Made by a program: the position numbers and the translations under genes
Shown here: in pieces, positions 22,788 to 35,083 of the stretch
Position numbering within the stretch: the first letter of the stretch is position 1
Layout of the letters: each line of letters starts with the position of its first letter
Source: Thozetella sp. PMI_491
Taxonomy: Eukaryota; Ascomycota; Sordariomycetes; Chaetosphaeriales; Chaetosphaeriaceae
Direction: 5' to 3'
Length of the DNA stretch: 64,000 nucleotides
Assembly (NCBI GenBank): GCA_021432635.1
Contig: MU270037.1
Span: 62,001 to 126,000 of the forward strand
Notes under the pieces: model-generated
The model's input: only the letters and a program-made list of their open reading frames with translations
What the model was told of the DNA's origin: nothing
Database searches by the model: none

Positions 22788-24476
22788 CTACTTATTAAGC
22801 CTGGACGCCCGCTCAGGGTCGTTCCAGAACTCGCACTGTCGCACTCGGACTATGTCCCGCTCAACCGCAGTAAAATCACTAGGATGAACCACCAATTGCT
22901 GAGGCCAATGCGAGCCATCCTTTCCTGGTGCCCCATACTGTGGCCATTCCGAACTGCCGCTGAACCGGGCAGTATTGGGGTTTCCGGTGGTTACAAAACT
23001 GGCTAAGTAGGCGTGGAAGATGCGGGCAGTGTGCGGGTAAGGCACGTCTGGCGAATTGTATGTATAACGTGTGTCGGAGGTATGGGGAATACCACGCCAC
23101 GCCTGGTACTCTAGCGGGCGGTCGGGCGCGTTAAAACGTACCCTCCACGTCGGCACACCTGCGCTGGAAAGCCGGACCGCCGTTTCGCGACTGGGGCATA
23201 TGTAGGCCATATCTGACCACGCAGCGGAAAGACGATTGTACTGTGTGCTGTTTGGAGAGTTGGCGTAAGGTGAGTCTATGTGGCTGGTAGGGTCGGGATA
23301 GAGCTCGTTTAAAAGTGCGATGTCTGTGATGTTCAAATATGGATTCATCCGATGCATGAAGGTCAAGAAGTCATGGTTCGTCTGGAGAGTGCTGGGCGTG
23401 TAGAATTTGCCCTCATCGGTCGTGTGAGATGTAATAGCTGGCAATGGAAAGAAGGTCCGTTCCACTCCGGATTGAGATCCAGGCTTTTCGAGTAGTGGAC
23501 CACCCAATGTAGGCTGGAACGGCCAGCTTAAGGTCGATTCCGCCTCGGCGTATAGCTTCGAACTTATCGATTGTATCTTGTCTATCGGAGCCCGCCGAAG
23601 ACAGGCTAGGGCCGCTGCATTGCTCCGATTTGTTGGGCAGTTTAGATGCTGCATATATGTCTCAAAGGTAGCCCGGTACAGCGGATAGCGCGAGTCTGGG
23701 AAGGCCCGACCAGTCACCGCCCCCGATTGAAAGATTGCCTGTGCAAAAATGGCTTTGTTCTTATCTTCGCCATAGTTGTGAAAGTAGTGAATGCCGACGG
23801 AATGCGCGCCAGCTGATCGACCGGCCAGGGTAATCTTCCGAGGATCGCCTCCGAAGGCTTCCAGGTGCGATTGGAGAAACTCCAGCAGGAATCTCTGATC
23901 GCGTAGTCCTAGATTCAACAATCCTTCCTCTTCGAAAAGAGTGCTTGGAAGAAACCCAAGGGAGTTGAGGCGATAGTTGAACGTAATCACCATTATTGGG
24001 TTCTGCGAAGACGCGACAAATGGGGCGCCATCCATGCTATGCCCTGAGCCTAGAACAAAGCCACCTCCGTGAATCCAAACTAGCGTTGGGAGTTTCTTAG
24101 TAAGGGGCACTCCCGCCGTTCGAAAGACATTGAAGTTCAAGCAAGCTTCGTCTTGCTCCAATTTGGTCACCTTGGGGTCTTGGACACAGACTTTGCCATA
24201 TGACGTGGCATTTTTAGTGCCCTCGAATGCTTCGGGGCTGCCCTGGATAGGGCGAAACCGCCGATCTCCAACAGGCTGTAAAGCATAATCGATACCGAGC
24301 CAGCCATCAACGGCAGCGGGAAGAGGCTTTCCTGTCAATGTATGGGTAATTTTCAAGCCCGAGAATGAGCCATAATCAGTTACATTTATCGTAGGGGGGG
24401 GCTGAAAGAGGCCACTACTGAGTAGAGGACTCTGTGTGAACACGCCAAGCTGCCCGATAACCGCAGCGTACTTCAT
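22788..24476 (-). CDS. Type-B carboxylesterase/lipase
   Basis: Intronless frame of 562 aa. Oxyanion-hole motif HGGGFVLGSG is followed by FNYRLNSLGF, then the nucleophile elbow GRSAGAHS (Ser about 217), an acidic DEG segment (TSHTTDEGKFY, candidate Glu) and GIPHTSDTRY (candidate His). These fit the cholinesterase/carboxylesterase superfamily, which hydrolyses esters of lipids or secondary metabolites. The usual EDCLxLN box is altered to DEACLNFN, as seen in some fungal members. The N-terminus has only a weak hydrophobic stretch, so export is uncertain. No break is seen. The neighbouring sulfotransferase-like gene points toward it. Confidence 0.85.
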   Translation of the reverse strand: MKYAAVIGQLGVFTQSPLLSSGLFQPPPTINVTDYGSFSGLKITHTLTGKPLPAAVDGWLGIDYALQPVGDRRFRPIQGSPEAFEGTKNATSYGKVCVQDPKVTKLEQDEACLNFNVFRTAGVPLTKKLPTLVWIHGGGFVLGSGHSMDGAPFVASSQNPIMVITFNYRLNSLGFLPSTLFEEEGLLNLGLRDQRFLLEFLQSHLEAFGGDPRKITLAGRSAGAHSVGIHYFHNYGEDKNKAIFAQAIFQSGAVTGRAFPDSRYPLYRATFETYMQHLNCPTNRSNAAALACLRRAPIDKIQSISSKLYAEAESTLSWPFQPTLGGPLLEKPGSQSGVERTFFPLPAITSHTTDEGKFYTPSTLQTNHDFLTFMHRMNPYLNITDIALLNELYPDPTSHIDSPYANSPNSTQYNRLSAAWSDMAYICPSRETAVRLSSAGVPTWRVRFNAPDRPLEYQAWRGIPHTSDTRYTYNSPDVPYPHTARIFHAYLASFVTTGNPNTARFSGSSEWPQYGAPGKDGSHWPQQLVVHPSDFTAVERDIVRVRQCEFWNDPERASRLNK

Positions 24477-24924
24477 TATGCGTCGGGGCCCCTCGGGTCA
24501 TTAGGTCACCAATCAAGCGATGCCGTAGGTAATACCAATGGAGTCTTTAAACTGCCTCAAAACAAACAATAACAGAACAGCGAAGATTAGATACCGGAGC
24601 AGCAGATTACGGGAGGAGCGCGATAATGGGCGACATGGGTCGGCTTATCTTACCCCGCAAACCGTATCTCTCTACTCAAGATTGCTCCACTATTCCATTA
24701 ATGAGTACGACAGGCGATCCAAAACCCGCTTAGACCCTATCGAGGCTTGCGCTGTTACGAGGATTAACAGCAATAGGACCTATGCCAAAAAAGTCAGAAA
24801 CTTGATTCGGTGTGATTATATTATATTTCAGGAACATGGTCAATTAATAAACTCATGAATCATGAGGACCTCGCACCTCTTGTTAAGCCATCTAATTGGT
24901 GCTCAAGGTGTTATATCTAGGAGC
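24477..24924. other. Intergenic, nothing supported
   Basis: Upstream of the carboxylesterase. A 106-codon plus-strand frame (24538-24858) has no recognisable domain. Confidence 0.4.
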
Positions 24925-25078
24925 CATCATTCATGTCGACAAATAGATCAAGCAGGGCTATAAGTGCGTCTTCGAGTTAACCACTGATCACGGTTTCCGC
25001 GCATTGCAGCTTTCCTTGTCGAATGAAACGCGCTAGTTCTGTCAACGCGGCCTTGGACTCGGCGAGGTAATCAAGAAA
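24925..25078 (-). pseudogene. C-terminal fragment of a zinc-type/MDR NADPH oxidoreductase
   Basis: The minus strand reads NFLDYLAESKAALTELAR then FIRQGKLQCAETVISG, a stop, and LEDALIALLDLF. This is the typical C-terminal helix-strand region of medium-chain dehydrogenase/reductases of the leukotriene-B4 12-hydroxydehydrogenase type. No upstream catalytic or Rossmann part exists here. A stray fragment. Confidence 0.5.
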
Positions 25079-25079
25079 A

Positions 25080-25215
25080 TTATGGCTTGTATGGTCCTGT
25101 TTTTGAAGACAAGTTGGGCAGCATGGGGGCGCCATCGTGGGGCGACAGGAAGCGCACGCCTTCCTCGGTAACGGTGGCCAGTTCGAGGAGGGAGACCATC
25201 TGGAAGCTAGTCGAG
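25080..25215 (-). pseudogene. Fragment of queuine tRNA-ribosyltransferase (TGT)
   Basis: The minus strand encodes FQMVSLLELATVTEEGVRF then LSPHDGAPML, which corresponds to the segment after the catalytic SGGFQ of eukaryotic QTRT1/TGT. It diverges on both sides after about 35 codons, so it is a fragment and not a gene. Directly abuts the oxidoreductase fragment. Confidence 0.6.
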
Positions 25216-25365
25216 GTCCTGCCTCTCCTTGGTGCCTGTCATCACCGAAACAAACCCCGACTGTACACCAAGGCGACTAGATTTCCGGATTAATTACCTA
25301 ATGTTCATGCTTTACACAGCAGTTGTTCCTCTAGCACTAACTAGATACATGGGGCTTCCATTCCT

Positions 25366-27057
<1,692 letters not shown>

Positions 27058-27594
27058 GATGAATGGTTATCTCAGAGGGGCCCGAAGAAGGAAAAATGAT
27101 GTGGATAAAATTGGACTAGAACTGATCTTGGCTCTGCTTGGTATACGCGTTTCGGGATGACAGAAGGACGAGCAGTTTTCCACAATTTGTGGTCGTCGGC
27201 CAGACTATCTTAAATGATCTCAATTGCTCACGCTTATTGCGTCTATGACGTCCTATCTGGATTGAGTACTATGTTTCTTTCCTGATTTGGCTCAGAGGGG
27301 TAGTCCGATAACATTATCGTCAACCTGGTACGTGAAGATAGGTTTCCGGGCTCTGGACTGATAAGACTCTGGACAGATAAGGGACAAACGCCGGCTGACT
27401 GCAGCAAACACCGGCTGTATCCCGGAGCTCGGATATGCCCTCCCCAGCATCCCCATAAACCTGGAACGCGTATCGATACAATGGGGTGCTAACTGCCGGC
27501 TGACTACAGTACACCTTTCGCCTGGAGCCATGCATGTCAGCGCGACCGGGGCCGGGATTGTAGCTAGAAAGTATTAGTTAGGGGAGTGCTGATC
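27058..27594. other. Promoter side of the PLP enzyme gene
   Basis: Lies between the start of the PLP gene and the 3' end of the regulator gene. No coding frame with a domain. Presumed promoter. Confidence 0.4.
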
Positions 27595-30320
27595 TCAGGC
27601 TTGCCCCACAGCATCCACAAACTGCTCCATAGCACCACGGATTTGATCTATTGCACAGTTAGGCGTTTCTTTGGCGAAGCAGAGAGGGGGAAAGGGAGCG
27701 AACCGCGCATCCCACCAAGAGCTTCAAACGCGGCCGCATAATTCTCCAGTGTACTCAAGACAGAGGCCAGCCCATGGTGCAAGCGCTTAAGAAGACTCTC
27801 CACCAGACTGCTTCCGTATTCGCTCTGTGGATAAAGCGACTTGGTTTTGTGATGTACCATCAACAACGCATAGGCGCATTGCATAGCGCAGCAGGCAAAC
27901 GACGGCATTGTCCTCGGGGAAACAATGCTCGATGTTGGCGAAAGGGAACATGGCGCCTCACACAGCTGGCCGCTTGGGTTGGGATACGGGAGTTCGTCAA
28001 AAGACCGCGCGATATTGAGCGCCGATTTGAGGCATATCTTTGCAGACTGGTGGCTACTGAAGGGGAACGAGGCAGCCATACCGGCTGAGGTTGTTGGCGA
28101 ACCTCCCGAATCAGTAGATCGTGCTAAGCCCACGCTAGATGCATCCGACGACACTATGCTGGCGACCGAGGAGCACGAGCACGACGGCCATCGCCGCGGT
28201 TCGTCTAGGCCTTCATCACCCCGAGACCTTGAGGAAGTGGACTTGAAGTCGCAGTGCTTCCCCGAAAAGATTGGTAGGTCGAAGAAGGCACAATAACGGT
28301 GTACCTTGATTCTGGCACTGGCGGAATTCTTGTTAGCTCCATCACACCGAGTAGCAACAATCTGCTCGGAAATTCTTGTAAACTGCGAATATTGAGAACG
28401 TTGCACGTACCTATTTATCTTAATGCGTGCCATGCAACGCAGGGAGCGTGACAATATCTCCTCGGTCGGATCCATGGGTGTTGCGATTGTGGAAGTTATA
28501 TTCCACGCATCGGCTTGGTCGCTGAGAGTGCTAAGGAACGTCTCAAGTTCTTGCATCCTGCTGTATATACGGGTCATATCACCGTTTCCATTGACGACAT
28601 TGTTTAGTTCCACAACAAACTGGGTAGCCCCCAAGATCGCCTGCTGTGCCTGAATAAAGTCTGTGAAAGCCTAGACGAAATATTTAGAAAATATTCGATC
28701 TATAGAGTTAAATGGGGAAAGATCTGCAGCATTCACCTGAGGATCACTCTCGATGCTCGGAAATTTCCGTGTAAAGCTAGGAGCGAACACCTCAAACGTT
28801 GGTTTCTTTAATATGTGGCTGTCAGCATTTCCTTCGAAGTGTCTCTACTGTCACAGCTTACAGAACTGCTAACGATTGAGGCCTGGCACACGCAAACGTA
28901 CTGTACCGCCGTGGTCAGCTAGTTGGCTGGAGAGCTCCTTCAACGGAAGATCTTACTGTCATCCACCACACTCGTCGCTTCGTTTCAGCTAATTTGCTCT
29001 CTTCCGTGTCCAAATGCAATAATTGGCCCATAGCAAGCATCAAGGCCTGTCCAGCTCGATTCTGCATCCTCTTCAGATTTCCCCGTTGCGCATACTCGTA
29101 TACGCTAAGCAAATCCAGGGCAATGATGGATTCAAGTTCCAGCGGGACCTCCGGATGGAATAGACCCCGCGGCATCCCCTCGCTCGACTCGAGTGCTCTC
29201 GGCGGTTCAAGCGATGAATCCGGTATCTCGGTTTCCATCTCAATGCTCTCGACGGCTGACTGGGCTAGATACTGCGAGTAGTTTCGACGGAACACCAAGG
29301 ACTCCTGTGCCTGGTAATTCGTATCGTGGGGGCATGGAATTAAGGCTAGAATTGCTGAGATCGCCAGGCTAACAGGGGAAGAAGACTCGAAGGCATCCTC
29401 GACTTCATCGGCTTGGTTCTGGAGGCGCGAATGGGGAATATCTGTGGGGGCACTGGTGGGCGGTGGTAAAATGGGAAAGAAGGGGTGTATGAATATGTAA
29501 TACGCATCCAGTCTAGCTTTATCACGTTACTATGCTGTCTCGTATCATTGCAGGCGCCCGCGTCATTACGAGGCCACAGGAACTCACATGTCATTTTCGT
29601 TCTTGTATGTTCTGACCATCGGGGTTGGCACAGCTCGTGCAGGTATGACGGGGCTGAAGAGGTTATCTCTACTATCGCTTCTCGAAGATTCGGACATGAA
29701 AAGGCTGTCAAAAATGAAGTCGCTATCTTCAACATAGTCCTGTAGCTGGGACAACCCGGCGCCTGGGTCGATGTAGCTCTGGACTGCTATAGCTGAGAGG
29801 ACTAGTCTTAGCACAGAGGAAGAGAATCGGAGCACTCGGTGCCATCTTACACTGAGTAGCCTTCTCTTGCATACTAAAATGCACATCGCTGCTGACATCT
29901 TGCCTTGGCACGCCCTTCCCGGCGAGAGCCGTATCGTAGGAATGGTAAGGCTTCTTGCGTACTCTGGCTCCTCCCCGCCGACTTGGGCGGTACGTGCATT
30001 CCCGAGATCGGTTCTTGCACTTGATCGGCGTATGAGTATTAGCAGGACACAGTCGTAAGGCGTTTCCTTATCAGGGTACCCACGCTGACACAGGGGTGTC
30101 CGCCGTCGCATCTCGTCCTAGACGCTCGACTGCATAGGTTATGATGAGCGCAATGGACGAGGTGGATCAACGCGGATATGTGAGATATTTACCATGACAA
30201 ACAAGCATTTTTCACGGGCGCTGTCGTCGCAAACTTCTTTGGCGTGGCTCCTTGGGGTGGGGTTGTCGTTTGAGAGGGCACGGGAGCGACCGGGCGGGCA
30301 GGATTGTCGATTGCAAGCAT
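27595..30320 (-). CDS. Zn(II)2Cys6 transcription factor with fungal-specific regulatory domain
   Basis: Starts at 30320 (MLAIDNPARPVAPVPS). Exons 30320-30193, 30129-30084, 30019-29851, 29786-29588 and 29512-28957 are phase-checked; further exons follow to a TGA at 27595, about 740 aa. The zinc cluster is assembled across two introns: C-LS-C-RASRTR-C-DGGHP-C-VS-C-KNRSRE-C, followed by basic RPSRRGGARVRKK. The middle region has DAYYIFIHPFFP, ALDLLSVYEYAQRGNL and ETKRRVWWMT, typical of the fungal_trans domain. The C-terminal end DQIRGAMEQFVDAVGQA is a separate small exon. It is a nuclear DNA-binding regulator, and its place between the PLP enzyme and the nitrilase makes it the likely pathway regulator (inference). 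Confidence 0.85.
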
Positions 30321-31136
30321 TCTGGCTGCTCGATAGCGCGATCTATAGCTACAGTGGATCTAGACGAACTCGGGCTGTCCAGCTAGTGAAAATAAATGAA
30401 CGGGAAGCTGTTTCGATACGAGTCGGACAGAGGCAAGTAGTTGGGTCCGACCACGCGAGAGAGATAGAGCAGATAACAAACCCTGTTCGATAGGCCAGGC
30501 AGGTGTGGCGCGGTACGTCGCCAATCCCTGTCACTAGTGCCAAGGTGGTTCGATTCTGCGGGCATGCTCGCCTAAGAATATCATATCCGCTGAATGCAAT
30601 GCAGCGCTTTATATTTGTCCGCACTGTCAGACCCTTCCCTCGTCCACTACAACGCACGCCCAATCAAATGACGAAGACAGAGGCCGATGGGGCGAAAGTT
30701 ACTCAAATTGGGAGGAAAACAATTGCATACGAGGTTGCATTTGTTCCTCACCTTCGAATGCATTTGTCCATTCCGGGAAATTTTTACGACCGGACCTCTG
30801 TCTGGTACTTGTCGATCTCAGCTTCACGTCCCACCACTTTACGGTGTTCCCCTACACAGTCAACGGGCAATATTTGACATCATTTGTTTCTCTCTGCGTA
30901 AGTTCCGGTCCAATTTATTGTTTTATCCAAAACCCCGACTACCCCAACCCCCGAGATCTATGGTAGCGGGTCGCGGTAATATGTCACGACGCTCATATCC
31001 CCTAAGGGAAGAGTGCGAGCCCTTTGATTGTGTCATTGGAACTGAACGCCTGTTCCTGACTTCGTATTTACCGTCAACGTGCTTTGGATCTGTATCAGCT
31101 TTCGATTCTGAGAAGCAAGAAGGGTTCGCCTATAAC
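30321..31136. other. Intergenic between regulator and nitrilase
   Basis: 5' region of the regulator and 3' region of the nitrilase. The 215-codon frame at 30687-31334 overlaps the nitrilase antisense and has no motif; not called. Confidence 0.45.
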
Positions 31137-32447
31137 TCACAAGATGTCGGGACGAGAGTAACTGCCTACTGGATCAAAGTCCATCTGCCCAAGCGACATA
31201 AGCATTTTCACGCCAAAATGTTTGAAGCTCCCCGACCGTGTACTTACTCTAGCTTCCGTTATGTCTGGCATTTTCAGATCCGCATAGATGATCGTTTCCG
31301 CATCCCACACAGGTTCCGCGAGAAACTCTCCTAAAGGGCTGACAATGCAAGAACCGCCGTGGTTTAATATATCATCTGGCCCCCACCTCAATCCTTCGGG
31401 GGAGCGGTCGTGATGCTCCGGCGTAAAGGGGGGGTAATCCGGCGGGAAATCTGCGACCTTGTACACCGAATTGACCGAGATGACGAAGCATCGTCCTTCT
31501 TTGGCTATGTGGCGCATAGTAGCTACCCAGGTGGCTAAATCATCTGCAGTGGGAGCTAGATATATGCTGCCCAGTCTTTGGGTTAGCCGCGTCAGCCATG
31601 CACTTCGAATGCCGATATCAGCTTACTCGACCCCTTTTTGATATAGCGCCATGCGAGCTGCGGGCATATAATTCTCCCAGCTAAGATGAGTTTAGTATGG
31701 TCTAGGAAGGAAGTGTCGGTGATTGGGTATGTTCTCTAGCGAATGAGCACCTACCAGATCAAACCTCCGACTTTGCCGATTTCCGTGTTCGCTACCTCCA
31801 ATCCATCGCCTGCACCTCGACCCCAAACAAGGCGCTCTGCAGCAGTAGGTACTAACTTTGACGCTTGTTAATTGGATAAGAACCCAGTATTGCAAGGCCA
31901 TGTGTTGCTCAAAGTACCTTGCGATGCTTGTAGAGAAGAGAGCCGTTTCGGTCGAACAGAATCGAGGTGCAGTAGAGCGTCCCGCCATCTTTTTCAATGA
32001 TGCCGACTTGTAGAAATACTTGATGCTTTTTGGCAGTTTCTGACAGTATATCAAACTCGGGCGATGGTATGGCGACTGAAGAATCGTAATATTTGGCAAA
32101 CCACTTCCGTCCTTGGGACTCTGTTAGAGTATATGCAAGTAGAGAGAGAGAACAGCGACTTGCCCCTGGGCTCCCGTGCACCAACGGTGGCATCAAATGT
32201 GTATCTCCAGGGATACGCGGATAGGAATGCTTCTCTGTCGGATATAGTAGATCTTGTCAGTGATGCCCGAAAACTCGACACAGGGTGGGGTAAAGGTTGT
32301 AATATACGGGAAGACAACTAGATCAACTCCTGCATCTGCAGCCTCGGCCGTGAGCATCCGTAGCTTATATAAGCTTCTGGCAAGATCAAAGGCGACTGGC
32401 GCTGCTTGCACCGCAGCAACTTTCACGATTTCTGTTGCGGTGGTCAT
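31137..32447 (-). CDS. Nitrilase / cyanide hydratase family enzyme
   Basis: Six exons: 32447-32308, 32234-32182, 32120-31918, 31855-31755, 31680-31627 and 31566-31137; phases agree, about 326 aa. The catalytic triad is present: Glu in [13 protein letters not shown] (joined across intron 1), Lys in YKHRKLVPT, Cys in [21 protein letters not shown] and SYSRPDIL are further family segments. Members hydrolyse nitriles to carboxylic acids (or amides). A short extra 3' exon is possible because the final TTG-TGA lies in a GTGAGT context. It is transcribed away from the homoserine acetyltransferase gene with a 661 nt shared upstream region. Its place between genes for homoserine-derived metabolism suggests a nitrile intermediate (inference). 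Confidence 0.88.
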
Positions 32448-33108
32448 ATTTGAGACCTTGTTTAAGATGTGGTGGGATATAGTAGTGTCGTTTGCGATTC
32501 CGCAGTGGCCATAAACCTCAGATCCGATGACTCAAGGGAAGTACCGTGCTCTCTTTCCCCATTCCCTTTTTTTTTTTTTGGCATCCAGGAAGATTATTGT
32601 CGTCAGTTAGCTTTATCAGCAGGTAGCCATCGAAGAGCACACGCGGAGGACACTGAGCATTCATACCCCGTAGCTGACTACCTTAACTTGGATTCAAATC
32701 CCGATGTGGACCACCAACGCACGCTGACCCGCCCCAGATTCTTATCGCTCCAGGCCCCAGTGATAGCAGCCGGTTGCCTCTTCTGATAAGCACTAGAATC
32801 TCGGCGTTCTGGAAGTCGATGTGGGGCTCTAAAACATGTACCAAGTCACTGTATAGGTTCACGTATGGCTATATTAGATTTGGACAATATTTGTGGCCTG
32901 ATCGCAGCATGATAAAGACTTAATTTTAGTAGCATCTCGGTGCAATACCCTCGATTTTTAAGGAGCCTCGGATATGCCAAAGTGACTATAGAGTCCTTTT
33001 GGTCTATTCGTGTAAGCACTTCCTCACAGACAGCAGATTGCTGCGATGGTGGCTTGTAAGTCCTGACGCTTCCTCTTTGTCAAGGGCTTTGGCTAGGAAT
33101 TAACATTT
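32448..33108. promoter_or_regulatory. Shared divergent promoter region (nitrilase / homoserine acetyltransferase)
   Basis: 661 nt between two divergent start codons without any coding frame. A T-tract lies at 32566-32579. Likely holds sites for a cluster regulator; no specific operator is identified. Confidence 0.5.
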
Positions 33109-34407
33109 ATGGCAGTTCTCGATAGCGATCCGCGGATCGAGAACTTCTATGCCAGTTTAATCTCAGATCAGAAATTTGCACTGATCGACTGCCTCTCGCT
33201 AGAGTCCGGGGACACAATTATCGAGTGCCCAGTCGCATACAAGACATGGGGTCGGCTCAACGACACCCGTGATAATGTTTTGGTGATATGCCACGCTCTT
33301 ACCGGAAGCAGTGACGCTGGAGACTGGTGGGAGCCATTGATGGGTCCAGGAAGAGCGTTTGACCCTCAGCATTTCTTCATATTTTGCGCCAACGTGCTCG
33401 GATCACCATACGGCAGCGCCTCGCCGCTGACCCTAAACGCTCGGACAGGTCAGCCTTGGGGCCCAGACTTCCCACGAACCACAGTCCGGGACGATGTCGG
33501 AGCACAGAAGCAGGTCCTCGATGCTCTTGGCATCAAGTCAGTTGCAGCTGTCATCGGCGGGTCGATGGGCGGAATGATCACCCTCGAGTGGCCATTGTGT
33601 ACACCTCCAGGGTATGTCAAAAGCATCGTCCCCATTGCCACGGCTGCAGACCACAGTGCTTGGGGAATCTCGTGGTCGGAGACGCAAAGGCAATGCATTT
33701 ACTCAGACCCCAAGTTCCAAGATGGCCGTTACAACCCAACGCCGGAGGGACAACCTTCTGCCGGTCTGGCCGCGGCCCGTATGATTGCCATGCTCACGTA
33801 TCGGTCATGCGTCAGCTTTGATACCCGGTTTGGACGCAAGCCCCAGAGAATCGGCTCTGCGCAGACAACGGAACAGTTAGTCGAGCAACCTGCGACAGAT
33901 GGGAGGAGAGCTCCAGTGGCAGCACAGAGAAAACCAAAGGGTACCGCGTCCTTCTCGGCCCAGGGCTACCTCCATTATCAAGGACAAAAGTTCATCAGGA
34001 GGTTTGACGCCAACTGTTACCTCCATATCACCCACAAGATGGATACTCACGATGTGGCGAGGGGCAGGGCCGCAACGAGCGAGGATGACGTTCTGCGACG
34101 GGTTCTTGGGTCAGTCCCGCGTGGAGCACTTGTCATCGGCATTGCCACCGATACGCTTTTTATCCCAGAGCAACAGAAAAGACTCTCGGCCTATCTACCG
34201 AATTCTAGTCTTGAAATCATTGACTCAGATGATGGCCATGACGGCTTTCTCTTAGAATTTGAACAGCTAGATAAACTCATCCAAGGAAAGTTAAGATCGG
34301 AATTTTCTAAATTTTATAGCGTATTTCGAGAAGTAGGAACTAGTAACAAGAATGAAGGCACCGGCAGAGAGAGTTTAACGGGGGAAGTAGAGCAATGGTG
34401 TCTATGA
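33109..34407 (+). CDS. Homoserine O-acetyltransferase
   Basis: Intronless 432 aa protein of the MET2/MetX alpha/beta-hydrolase family, which acetylates L-homoserine with acetyl-CoA. Motifs: AYKTWGRLNDTRDNVLVICH, ALTGSSDAGDWW, the nucleophile elbow GGSMGGM (Ser152), ATDTLFIPEQQ (Asp348) and DDGHDGFLLE (His377), completing the triad. SCVSFDTRFGRKPQ is the usual substrate-pocket segment. The tail after about residue 400 is low-complexity and variable. Upstream the ATG is preceded by ACATTT. The product, O-acetylhomoserine, is the substrate of the PLP enzyme at 25366-27057, and FUB5 plays this role in fusaric acid clusters. A second primary-metabolism copy would be expected elsewhere in the genome (untested). 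Confidence 0.92.
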   Translation: MAVLDSDPRIENFYASLISDQKFALIDCLSLESGDTIIECPVAYKTWGRLNDTRDNVLVICHALTGSSDAGDWWEPLMGPGRAFDPQHFFIFCANVLGSPYGSASPLTLNARTGQPWGPDFPRTTVRDDVGAQKQVLDALGIKSVAAVIGGSMGGMITLEWPLCTPPGYVKSIVPIATAADHSAWGISWSETQRQCIYSDPKFQDGRYNPTPEGQPSAGLAAARMIAMLTYRSCVSFDTRFGRKPQRIGSAQTTEQLVEQPATDGRRAPVAAQRKPKGTASFSAQGYLHYQGQKFIRRFDANCYLHITHKMDTHDVARGRAATSEDDVLRRVLGSVPRGALVIGIATDTLFIPEQQKRLSAYLPNSSLEIIDSDDGHDGFLLEFEQLDKLIQGKLRSEFSKFYSVFREVGTSNKNEGTGRESLTGEVEQWCL

Positions 34408-35083
34408 GGACATAAGGCAGGAGTGTTAGAGCTTTATATCTTTTTTTCGCAGTCCAACGCAGTTAAAGCCATTGGGTGGGAGATTTGCACAGTCTTTTTG
34501 CTTTCTTTGCCATATTTACTCGATATATGTGTTATAAAGAATTATTCTCGTGTCCATGAGATATATTGGCCTCGAAAGATACTAGTTTCCCTCCCGAGTG
34601 GAAAATAGTGACAAGAATCCCACGCTAGCTACATCCATTTCCCTTTGCTATCAATGCAGTTCTCGTCATCCCATATTCTTATCTCTGCAATATATCTTCC
34701 TCTTTATCTATAGGAATTACACATAATCTACCGGCAAATGAATATCAGCTGAACTGTTTCCCCGAAGTCCCCACCAAGGCCGAACTGGCGCCATGCCCAT
34801 ATCTACAACGCCGATCGTGCGTTCAAATCCCGAATCAACATGCGCCAATCCGAACAGCTCCATGAGCCGTTGCCGTAGAAAACTTGGCATAGGCTTGATT
34901 ATCGCTATAGTCCGTGGTAGAGGAGTAGGTAGTTTTGATCGATATTACCGAAAATGTCTCAATTGGTACTACGCCTGCGTCCTTTCATCACTATATTAGA
35001 TCCGAACAATTGTCTCGGTACGATGAATCTCCATTGATGTTGTTACAATACTAGATTTTTCTCAACTTCCTATTACAACCATC
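34408..35083. other. Intergenic, aspartokinase promoter
   Basis: No gene. 3' region of the acetyltransferase and the presumed promoter of the aspartokinase gene on the same strand. Confidence 0.45.

Noticed and set aside
27595-30320. Regulator gene first looked like several broken frames
   Set aside because: Introns with consensus sites restore one continuous frame and a perfect six-cysteine zinc cluster, so it is not a pseudogene.
30687-31334. 215-codon plus-strand open frame
   Set aside because: Overlaps the nitrilase antisense, shows no domain, and the minus-strand gene with its catalytic triad explains the sequence.
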